Assembly (NCBI RefSeq): GCF_019890615.1
Contig: NZ_JAINVZ010000019.1
Span: forward strand, 62,001 to 126,000
Origin: Streptantibioticus parmotrematis
GTDB taxonomy: Bacteria; Actinomycetota; Actinomycetes; Streptomycetales; Streptomycetaceae
Length of the DNA: 64,000 nucleotides
Direction: 5' to 3'
Positions 1 through 7,024 of this stretch are shown here, one piece after another. Each line of letters starts with the position of its first letter. Position 1 is the stretch's first letter. The notes below the pieces were generated by a model that saw nothing but the letters and a program-made list of their open reading frames with translations, made no database searches and had not been told where the DNA came from. A program made the position numbers and the translations under genes.

Positions 1-835
1 CGGCGAAGCCGCTGATGGCGATCACGGTGGCGCCGGAGAACGGCGCGCTGCGGAAGAACCGCAGGTCGATCAGGGGTTCCTCACGCCGGGGCTCGTACAG
101 TCCGAGGCCGACGAGGGAGAGTACGGCGAGCGCGCCGCAGCCGAGGATCAGCGGCGAGGTCCAGCCGCGGCCGGGGGACTCGATGATGCCGTAGGTGACC
201 GAGGCGAGCAGCACGATCATCAGCACCTGGCCGACCGGGTCGGGCCTGCGGGCCTTGGGCGCCCGGGACTCCGGGACGAACAGCCGGGTCAGCACCAGCG
301 CGGCCAGGCCGATGGGCACGTTGATCCAGAAGATCGACCGCCAGCCCACCGTCTCCACCAGCGCGCCCCCGACGATCGGGCCCGCCGACATGCTGATGCC
401 GACCACGCCGCCCCACACGCCGATGGCGCGGGCGCGTTCCCTGGGGTCGGTGAAGGTGTTGGTGATGATCGACATCGCCACCGGGTTGAGCATGGAGCCG
501 CCGATCGCCTGGAGCATCCGGAACGCGATCAGCCAGCTCAGGCTGGGCGCCAGACTGCACAGCAGGGACGCGGCGGTGAAGATCGCCAGGCCCGCCTGGA
601 AGACCCGGCGGCGGCCTATTCGGTCGGCGGTCGAACCGGACAGCATCAGCAGGCTGGCCAGCACCAGCGTGTACGCGTCGATCGTCCACTGGAGACCGGA
701 GACGCCCGCGTGCAGTTCCCTCTGCATCGAGGGCAGCGCGACGTTGAGAACGGTGTTGTCCAGGCTGACGATGAGCAGGCTCATGCAGCAGATCGCCAGG
801 ACGAGCAGGCGTCGCCTGCGGGTCAGCTCGGGCAC
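1..835 (-). CDS. DHA2-type MFS drug efflux transporter (C-terminus cut by window edge)
   Basis: Integral membrane proton-driven exporter of the EmrB/QacA (14-helix) group. The GTG start at 835 follows a GGGGAG ribosome site about seven bases upstream. Residues 25-35 read LDNTVLNVALP, the membrane-helix-1 signature of DHA2 transporters, and about 278 residues are visible before the window ends. It lies downstream of and in the same direction as a TetR gene (940-1539); the gap holds a perfect palindrome that is a likely operator. Substrate unknown. Inference: drug or metabolite efflux repressed by the adjacent TetR protein. Confidence 0.88.
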   Translation of the reverse strand, partial: MPELTRRRRLLVLAICCMSLLIVSLDNTVLNVALPSMQRELHAGVSGLQWTIDAYTLVLASLLMLSGSTADRIGRRRVFQAGLAIFTAASLLCSLAPSLSWLIAFRMLQAIGGSMLNPVAMSIITNTFTDPRERARAIGVWGGVVGISMSAGPIVGGALVETVGWRSIFWINVPIGLAALVLTRLFVPESRAPKARRPDPVGQVLMIVLLASVTYGIIESPGRGWTSPLILGCGALAVLSLVGLGLYEPRREEPLIDLRFFRSAPFSGATVIAISGFA

Positions 836-855
836 GTACGACTCCCCGTGAGTGC

Positions 856-886
856 TTGTACGGATAGAACTATTAATACCGTACAA
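856..886. promoter_or_regulatory. Palindromic operator TTGTACGG-N15-CCGTACAA
   Basis: Perfect 8-bp arms at 856-863 and 879-886 surround an AT-rich 15-bp core that itself contains ATAGAACTAT. It sits 21 bp upstream of the MFS start at 835, where the promoter of that gene must be. Size and position fit a TetR-family operator; the TetR gene at 940-1539 is the obvious candidate repressor (inference). Confidence 0.65.
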
Positions 887-939
887 CTAAAACGCGGGCG
901 TGCTTCATTCCCGGGGAAGCCCGGTGAACGGACCCGCGG

Positions 940-1539
940 TCAGGCGGAGGCGCCCAGGCCGGTCAGGACCAGGGCGCGGATCGCCTCGAAGGCCGGGCGG
1001 ATCCCGTCCGACGCCCAGTCCGCCGCGTACGCGGGGTCGTGGAAGCGGTTGGTGGCGTCCCACGCCGCGCGGGCGGCGCGCGCGGGCTCGGCGGCCGGGC
1101 CGCCCGCGGCGAACTCGCCGCGGGCGACACCGTCCTCGATCACCTCGGTCAACTGGCCGACCAGCGTGGTGACATGACGCTCCACCACCTGGCTGTGCTC
1201 GCCGACCAGCACCATGTACGTGGCGAACAGCTCGGGGTCGTCGCCCGCCTTGTGGCGCTTGGCCTCGAACAGCGACTCCAGCCACGCCGCCAGCCGCTCC
1301 GGCGCCGGGCCCGCGCCGGCCGCGACCTGGGCCAGCGCGACCTCCGAGCGCTCCAGCCAGCGCGCGGTCACCGCCTCGCGCAGGGCCGCCTTGCTGGGGA
1401 AGTGCCGGTAGACGCTGCCGTGGCTGACCCCGAGCGCCCGCGCCACGTCCACCACGGTGGCCTTCGCCGGGCCGTAGCGGCGCAGCACCTCCTCGGTGGC
1501 TTCGAGGATGCGGTCGGGGGTCAGCGCGTCCGGCGGCAT
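940..1539 (-). CDS. TetR-family transcriptional repressor
   Basis: 199-residue cytoplasmic DNA-binding protein. The N-terminal helix-turn-helix spans about residues 25-56, with VARALGVSHGSVYRHF as the recognition segment typical of TetR regulators; the C-terminal ligand domain (about residues 75-199) is variable, as is normal. It reads toward the efflux gene 1-835, and the palindrome between them suggests that it represses the transporter and is released by a transported drug (inference). Start ATG at 1539. Confidence 0.9.
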   Translation of the reverse strand: MPPDALTPDRILEATEEVLRRYGPAKATVVDVARALGVSHGSVYRHFPSKAALREAVTARWLERSEVALAQVAAGAGPAPERLAAWLESLFEAKRHKAGDDPELFATYMVLVGEHSQVVERHVTTLVGQLTEVIEDGVARGEFAAGGPAAEPARAARAAWDATNRFHDPAYAADWASDGIRPAFEAIRALVLTGLGASA

Positions 1540-1615
1540 GCGGTCCGGCCTTTCTGGGTCGCGGGCGGGGTCACGGACCGGCCGGGCGGCGGGCCGCTGC
1601 CCGCTGTCGAGCGGG

Positions 1616-2617
1616 TCACTTCTCGCTGTCGAGGTGCGCCATCTGGGAGTCGGGGTACCGGGCGCCCGCGGCGGCCCCGGCCGGTACGGCCTTCTCGATG
1701 GCCGCCAGGTCGGCGTCGTCCAGCGTGACGTCCAGCGCGCCCAGCGCCTCGGTCAGGCGGTCCCGGCGCCGGGCACCCACGAGCGGGACGATGTCCTCAC
1801 CCCGGGAGAGCACCCAGGCGATGGCGATCTGGGCGACCGTAGCACCCTTGGTCTCGGCGATCCGGCGCAAGGCGTCGACCAGGTCGAGGTTGCGCTCCAC
1901 GTTCCCGGCCGCGAAGCGCGGGCTGAAGGCGCGGAAGTCGCCCTCGCCGGGCTTGCGGTCACGCGTCCAGTGGCCGCTGAGCAGACCGCGGGAGAGCACG
2001 CCGTACGCGGTGACGCCGACGCCGAGTTCGCGGGCGGTGGGCAGGATCGCGTCCTCGATGCCACGGGAGAAGAGCGAGTACTCGATCTGGACGTCGCTGA
2101 TCGGGGCGACCGCGGCGGCGCGGCGCAGGGTGTCGGCGCCGACCTCGGACAGGCCGATGTGCCGCACCCAGCCCTTCTCGACCGCCTCGGCGATCGCGCC
2201 CACGGTCTCCTCGACGGGCACGTCGGGGTCGACGCGGGCGATCCGGTAGACGTCGATGTGGTCGGTGCCCAGGCGCTGGAGCGAGTAGGCCAGGAAGTTG
2301 CGGACGGCGGCCGGGCGGCCGTCGTAGCCGCCCCAGCCGCCCTCGGCGTCGCGCAGGGCGCCGAACTTCACGCTGATCAGGGCGTTGTCACGACTGCCGG
2401 GGCGGGCGGCGAGGGCGTCGCGGATGAGCAGCTCGTTGTGGCCCATGCCGTAGAAGTCGCCGGTGTCCAGCAGGGTGACGCCGGCGTCCAGGGCGGCGTG
2501 GACCGTGGCGATGGACTCGGCGCGGTCGGCCTCGCCGTACAGGGCGGACATGCCCATGCAGCCGAGACCGATCGCGGAGGTGGCCGGGCCGGTGGTGCCG
2601 AGGGTGCGGGTGCGCAT
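1616..2617 (-). CDS. Aldo/keto reductase family oxidoreductase with His-to-Ala change in the tetrad
   Basis: 333-residue TIM-barrel NADPH-dependent reductase of the plant pyridoxal-reductase/YajO-like group. Asp51, Tyr56 (LDTGDFYG) and Lys84 (SVKFG) of the catalytic tetrad are present, but the fourth residue, expected as His before RVDP, is Ala127 (YRIARVDPD). The NADP-binding end is normal (LVGARRRDRLTEAL). Members with Ala at this place are known among actinobacterial homologues, so it is probably a subfamily trait rather than decay. An 18-bp-arm inverted repeat lies 40 bp upstream and probably controls it. Substrate unknown. Confidence 0.88.
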   Translation of the reverse strand: MRTRTLGTTGPATSAIGLGCMGMSALYGEADRAESIATVHAALDAGVTLLDTGDFYGMGHNELLIRDALAARPGSRDNALISVKFGALRDAEGGWGGYDGRPAAVRNFLAYSLQRLGTDHIDVYRIARVDPDVPVEETVGAIAEAVEKGWVRHIGLSEVGADTLRRAAAVAPISDVQIEYSLFSRGIEDAILPTARELGVGVTAYGVLSRGLLSGHWTRDRKPGEGDFRAFSPRFAAGNVERNLDLVDALRRIAETKGATVAQIAIAWVLSRGEDIVPLVGARRRDRLTEALGALDVTLDDADLAAIEKAVPAGAAAGARYPDSQMAHLDSEK

Positions 2618-2656
2618 GCGGATGACTCCTTCGAGAGAACGTGCTCAACAAGGGTC

Positions 2657-2698
2657 GCATATGCGATGACAGATTTCAATATCTGTCATCGCGTATGC
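2657..2698. promoter_or_regulatory. 42-bp near-perfect inverted repeat upstream of the aldo/keto reductase
   Basis: Arms 2657-2674 and 2681-2698 are 18 bp each with one mismatch; the inner 11 bp (CGATGACAGAT / ATCTGTCATCG) are perfect, around a 6-bp centre. It lies between the stop of the MFS gene (2746) and the reductase start (2617). No T-tract follows on either strand, so an operator is preferred over a terminator. The cognate regulator is not evident in the window. Confidence 0.65.
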
Positions 2699-2745
2699 GT
2701 TCATCGCGTTGCGACGCCCTGCCGGTACCCCCGTCGCCGGACCGG

Positions 2746-4215
2746 TCACCGCACCGTGCGCGGCAGCCGCAGGCTCAGCACCACCGCGGCGGCGACCAGC
2801 GCGACCTGCACCAGCAGCGCCGTGACCAGCGCGTCCCGCATGCCGGCCGACGAGGCCAGGGACAGGAAGAGCGTGCCGAGGGTCGCCACGCCGAGCGCCA
2901 GCGAGGACTGCTGGGTGGTGACCATGACGCCGCTGCCCACGCCCGCGCGCTCCGCCGGGACCTCCGACAGCACGATCCGGAAGAGCGTGCTCATCGCCAT
3001 GCCCTGGCCGAACCCGAGCACCGCCATGCCCGGCGTCAGCGCCAGCGGCCCGATGTGCGGCCACCCGGCCAGCGCGGTCGCGACCACCACCAGCAGGCCC
3101 AGGCCCTGCACGGTCAGGCCCACGGTGACCACGTGCCGCCCGTACCGGGTCACCAGCCGCGGCGCGATCAGCGACGCGGCGAAGAACGCCACCGCCATCG
3201 GCGCCAGCGCGGTGCCCGCGGCGACCGGGCCGAGCGCCAGGCCCTGCTGGAGCGCGACCGCCATCACGAACATGAAGCCGCCGAAGCCGGTGAAGAACGG
3301 CAGCGCGACCCGCAGGCCGCTGCGCATGCCGTGGTTGCCCAGCAGCGAGGGCGGCAGCAGCGGATCGCCGCCGGAGCGCTCACCGGCCCGCTCGACCCGC
3401 CAGAACGCGACGCCCAGGAACGGCGAGGCGGCCAGCAGCAGCCAGGTCCACAGCGGCCAGCCGATCGCCCTGCCCTCCATCAGCGGCACCAGCAGGGCCA
3501 GCAGCGTCGCGCCCAGCAGCAGGGTGCCGCGGGTGTCGATGCGCGCCGGGTTCGCCGACCGGGTCTCCGGGACGCTGCGCAGGCTGAGCACGATCGCGGC
3601 CAGCGCGACGGGCACGTTGACCAGGAAGATGGAACGCCAGCCGGTGCCCGCGACGTTCGCCGCGACCAGCCAGCCGCCCAGCAGCTGGCCCAGCACCGCC
3701 GAGATGCCGCCGGTGGCGCCGTACAGGCCGAGCGCCCGGCCGCGCCGCGATCCGGTCGTGGTGGCCTGGATGGTGGCCAGCACCTGCGGCAGCATCATCG
3801 CGGACGCCGCGCCCTGCGCCACCCGGGCGCCCACCAGCGTCCAGGCGTCCGGGGCGAGCCCGCAGGCCAGCGAGGTCAGCGCGAACAGCGCCGTGCCGAT
3901 CAGGAACAGCCTGCGCCGCCCGACCATGTCGCCGAGCCGTCCGCCCAGCACCAGCAGCACCGCGTACGCGACGCCGTACCCGGCGGCGACCATCTCCAGC
4001 AGCGCCGGGCCCGCGTGCAGGTCGCGGTCGATGGTCGGCAGTGCGACGTTGACGATGAAGAAGTCGATCATGGGCAGCGCCGCGCCGAGGAGCAGCGTCA
4101 GCAGGCCGAGCGGGCTCAGGGCCGACGGCTCGGCGGTCCGCCGGCCGGGCGCCGCGTGGCGGCCCGGGCTGCGCACCCCGGCGGGCGCGGTCTTGGATGC
4201 GGTCTGTGAAGTCAC
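2746..4215 (-). CDS. DHA2-type MFS multidrug exporter
   Basis: About 489 residues with 14 predicted membrane segments. Motif MIDFFIVNVALPTI near the start and the GGRLGDMVGRRRLFLIG loop after helix 2 (motif A) mark an EmrB/QacA transporter. The GTG at 4215 was chosen because homology begins just after it; its ribosome site is poor (AAAGGGG abuts the GTG), so a start at the downstream GTG near 4185 is possible. It diverges from an MmyB-type XRE regulator at 4316, with a palindrome in the gap, a common regulator/efflux pairing in Streptomyces. Confidence 0.88.
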   Translation of the reverse strand: MTSQTASKTAPAGVRSPGRHAAPGRRTAEPSALSPLGLLTLLLGAALPMIDFFIVNVALPTIDRDLHAGPALLEMVAAGYGVAYAVLLVLGGRLGDMVGRRRLFLIGTALFALTSLACGLAPDAWTLVGARVAQGAASAMMLPQVLATIQATTTGSRRGRALGLYGATGGISAVLGQLLGGWLVAANVAGTGWRSIFLVNVPVALAAIVLSLRSVPETRSANPARIDTRGTLLLGATLLALLVPLMEGRAIGWPLWTWLLLAASPFLGVAFWRVERAGERSGGDPLLPPSLLGNHGMRSGLRVALPFFTGFGGFMFVMAVALQQGLALGPVAAGTALAPMAVAFFAASLIAPRLVTRYGRHVVTVGLTVQGLGLLVVVATALAGWPHIGPLALTPGMAVLGFGQGMAMSTLFRIVLSEVPAERAGVGSGVMVTTQQSSLALGVATLGTLFLSLASSAGMRDALVTALLVQVALVAAAVVLSLRLPRTVR

Positions 4216-4262
4216 CCCTTTACGATCCGGCCTCGCGGAAGGGGGTACCAGAGTGTGCTTAT

Positions 4263-4283
4263 CCAGGTATTGGGGGAACCTGG
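4263..4283. promoter_or_regulatory. Inverted repeat CCAGGT-N9-ACCTGG in the divergent promoter
   Basis: Perfect 6-bp arms in the 100-bp gap between the MFS gene and the XRE regulator. Position fits an operator shared by both promoters and probably bound by the XRE protein (inference). Confidence 0.45.
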
Positions 4284-4315
4284 CAATCGTATGAGCAGTG
4301 CGGCACCCTGGTGGC

Positions 4316-5227
4316 ATGAGCGCGAGCACTGACATCCGCCGTCGTGAACTGGCCGACTTCCTGCGCAGCCGCCGCGAGCGCATCACCCCCGAGCAGGTGG
4401 GTCTGCCGCGCGGCGCCCGCCGTCGCACCCCCGGCCTGCGGCGCGAGGAGGTGGCGCAGCTGTCCGCGGTGGGCGTCACCTGGTACACGTGGCTGGAACA
4501 GGCCCGCGACATCCAGGTCTCGGCACAGGTGCTGGACGCCGTCGCGCGCACCCTGATGCTCGACCCGACCGAGCGCGCCCACCTGTTCGTGCTGGCCGGA
4601 CTGCCCGATCCGGTCCCCGGCAGCGACTGCCCGTACCTCACCCCGTCGCTGCTGGAGGTGCTGGATCAACTGGAACCGCTGCCCGCCTGCGTGATGAACA
4701 GCCGGTACGACATCCTCGCGTACAACCGCAGCTACGGGTGGCTGGTGGAGGACCTCGACGCGCTCCCGCCCGAGGAACGCAACATCCTGTGGCTGGTCTT
4801 CACCGACCCCGACTGGCGCGAGGCGGTGATCGACCGCGACCAGGTGATCCGCCGCTGCACGGCGCAGTTCCGCGCGGCGATGGCCGAACACGTCGCGGAG
4901 CCGGTGTGGAAGCTCCAGGTCAAGCGGCTCCAGCAGGCCTCGGAGGAGTTCCGCGAGGTGTGGAGCGAGCACGAGGTGGTCCGGCCGTCCAGCACCACCA
5001 AGCGGTTCCTCAACAAGCGCTTCGGCCTGCTCAACATGGTCCACAGCAGCATGTGGCTGGGCCAGCGCAGCGGCAGCCGGATGGTGGTCTACACCCCGCT
5101 GGACGAGGAGACCCGCGAGCGCCTCGACCGCCTCCAGGCGTTCGCCCTGGCCCAGGAGGACGCCCGCCGCCGCACCCTGCGGCAGGAGGCGGAGCCGGGG
5201 GCCGACCGCCGCCCGGTCGCGGTCTGA
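4316..5227 (+). CDS. MmyB-type XRE transcriptional regulator
   Basis: 303 residues. An N-terminal XRE helix-turn-helix (about residues 5-75, including TPGLRREEVAQLSAVGVTWY) is followed by the MmyB-like ligand-binding domain (about residues 95-270; ILAYNRSYGWL and WREAVIDRDQ are typical). The family commonly sits divergent to MFS or oxidoreductase genes and controls them in response to small, perhaps fatty-acid-like, ligands. ATG 4316 is preferred to GTG 4298 because family proteins begin at this point; the ribosome site is weak in either case. Confidence 0.88.
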   Translation: MSASTDIRRRELADFLRSRRERITPEQVGLPRGARRRTPGLRREEVAQLSAVGVTWYTWLEQARDIQVSAQVLDAVARTLMLDPTERAHLFVLAGLPDPVPGSDCPYLTPSLLEVLDQLEPLPACVMNSRYDILAYNRSYGWLVEDLDALPPEERNILWLVFTDPDWREAVIDRDQVIRRCTAQFRAAMAEHVAEPVWKLQVKRLQQASEEFREVWSEHEVVRPSSTTKRFLNKRFGLLNMVHSSMWLGQRSGSRMVVYTPLDEETRERLDRLQAFALAQEDARRRTLRQEAEPGADRRPVAV

Positions 5228-5327
5228 GCGGCACCCGGGGGCAGCCGGGGGACGGGCACCGGACGCGGGCCGGATACGGGACAATGGAGCTTCCGCCCGT
5301 CCCCGTACGCCCCGAGGAATCGCCGCG

Positions 5328-6473
5328 ATGACGCCCCCGCAGACCACGCCGTTGCAGATCGGACCGCACACCGTGACGCCGCCCGTCGTGCTCGCGCCGA
5401 TGGCCGGGATCACCAACGCGCCGTTCCGCACGCTGTGCCGGGAGTTCTCCGGCGGCAAGGGGCTGTTCGTCTCCGAGATGATCACCACGCGGGCGCTGGT
5501 CGAGCGCAACGAGAAGACCATGCAGCTCGTCCACTTCGACGCCTCGGAGAAGCCGCGCTCCATCCAGCTGTACGGGGTCGATCCGGCCACCGTCGGCAAG
5601 GCGGTGCGGATGATCGCCGACGAGGACCTCGCCGACCACGTCGACCTCAACTTCGGCTGCCCGGTGCCCAAGGTGACCCGTAAGGGCGGCGGTTCCGCGC
5701 TGCCGTACAAGCGCCACCTGCTGCGCGCCATCCTGCGCGAGGCGGTCGGCAACGCGGGTTCCCTCCCGGTGACCATCAAGATGCGCAAGGGCATCGACGA
5801 CGACCACCTGACCTACCTGGACGCCGGCCGGATCGCGGTCGAGGAGGGCGTCACGGCGGTCGCGCTGCACGGCCGCACCGCCTCCCAGCACTACGGCGGC
5901 ACGGCCGACTGGGACGCCATCGCCCGGCTGAAGGAGGCGGTCACCGAGATCCCGGTGCTGGGCAACGGCGACATCTGGTGCGCCGACGACGCCGTGCGGA
6001 TGATGCGCGAGACCGGCTGCGACGGGGTCGTGGTGGGCCGCGGCTGCCTGGGCAGGCCGTGGCTCTTCGGCGACCTGGTGAACGCGTTCGAGGGCGGCGG
6101 CGGGCAGGCCAGGCCGACGCTGCGCGAGGTCACCGCGGTCATGCGCCGGCACGCCGAACTGCTGGGGGAGTGGCTGGGCGACGAGCGGCGCGGCGTCATC
6201 GACTTCCGCAAGCACGTCGCCTGGTACACCAAGGGCTTCGCGCTGGGCGCCCAGTCCCGCCAGCGGCTGGCGCTGTCCTCCTCGCTGGCCGAGCTGGACG
6301 AGCACCTCGGCGCCCTCGACCTCGACCAGCCGTGGCCGGACGGCGCGGAGGGCCCGCGCGGCCGCACCGCGGGCACGAAGCGCGTCGTGCTGCCGGACGG
6401 CTGGCTGGGGGACCCGTACGACACCACGGTCGCCGTCGACGCCGACGCGGAGTCCGACACGTCGGGCGGCTGA
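5328..6473 (+). CDS. dusB: tRNA-dihydrouridine synthase
   Basis: 381-residue FMN-dependent enzyme that reduces uridines in the tRNA D-loop to dihydrouridine. The TIM barrel starts at LAPMAGITNAPFR (residues 23-35). The catalytic acid is Cys111 in NFGCPVPKV, FMN contacts are Lys151 (IKMRKG) and His181 (LHGRT), and the phosphate site is GNGDIW followed by GVVVGRGCLG. The C-terminal helical RNA-binding domain includes RKHVAWYTKGF. The standalone gene is about 100 bp from the XRE regulator. The Asp- and Gly-rich tail (about residues 355-381) is probably disordered. The subfamily letter B is the usual actinobacterial annotation and was not tested. Confidence 0.93.
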   Translation: MTPPQTTPLQIGPHTVTPPVVLAPMAGITNAPFRTLCREFSGGKGLFVSEMITTRALVERNEKTMQLVHFDASEKPRSIQLYGVDPATVGKAVRMIADEDLADHVDLNFGCPVPKVTRKGGGSALPYKRHLLRAILREAVGNAGSLPVTIKMRKGIDDDHLTYLDAGRIAVEEGVTAVALHGRTASQHYGGTADWDAIARLKEAVTEIPVLGNGDIWCADDAVRMMRETGCDGVVVGRGCLGRPWLFGDLVNAFEGGGGQARPTLREVTAVMRRHAELLGEWLGDERRGVIDFRKHVAWYTKGFALGAQSRQRLALSSSLAELDEHLGALDLDQPWPDGAEGPRGRTAGTKRVVLPDGWLGDPYDTTVAVDADAESDTSGG

Positions 6474-7024
6474 CGGGGGACGAACCGGGCGGCCGAGGGG
6501 GATTTCCCGGATCGCTCCCACGGCTTGCGGGACACCTGAGTCCGGCATGTGCGGGGAAAGAGCGGGAAAGCTCAAGAAAGATGGCCAAAAGGTGACCATC
6601 CAGGCGTCCGGATCGTAAGACGGGACGCTTTTGCGCCGCGTGATTCTCGCCACGTTTGATTCGACCCCTGCTCATATGAGCGAGATCGAAAACGGCACCC
6701 AGTGTCGCTACTTCTCCAAGGCATGGCACCGGGTGCCACTCGCCGCGCTTCAGTTCATCAAGACGTCATCACCTTGCGTCACGATCCATGGCGCTCACCT
6801 GCCAGGATCGCCGCTCATGTGAGGATAATCGTTCAAGAAGTGAACACAAGGAGGCGGCGGGTCTCGCATCCCGGATCACAGGCGAATGGCCCAGAAACGC
6901 TTTCGATCTCCTGGCAGACGGGTGGTTACGGCCATGTGACGTGGCCGTGCACGTACTGCGCAGCCTTGGAGATGGGTACGCTCCCCGCCGTCAGGGCAAG
7001 CCCCGTGCGCGAGGAGTCGGTCCC
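6474..7024 (+). other. 551-bp intergenic leader region before ppdK
   Basis: No convincing gene. The stretch is less GC-rich than its flanks and has short open frames (one begins at ATG 6676, 48 codons) without family resemblance. It contains a perfect 15-bp palindrome at 6724-6738. A long promoter/leader for ppdK is the simplest reading. Confidence 0.4.
6724..6738. promoter_or_regulatory. Perfect palindrome TGGCACC-G-GGTGCCA
   Basis: Seven-base arms around a single G, 286 bp upstream of the ppdK start. Possible protein-binding site; regulator unknown. Confidence 0.35.

Noticed and set aside
2657-2698. Reading the 42-bp palindrome as a terminator of the MFS gene
   Set aside because: Possible, but there is no T-tract and it lies where the reductase promoter must be; operator preferred.
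6676-6822. 48-codon frame before ppdK
   Set aside because: No ribosome site, no recognisable family, non-Streptomyces codon use; kept only as part of the leader note.
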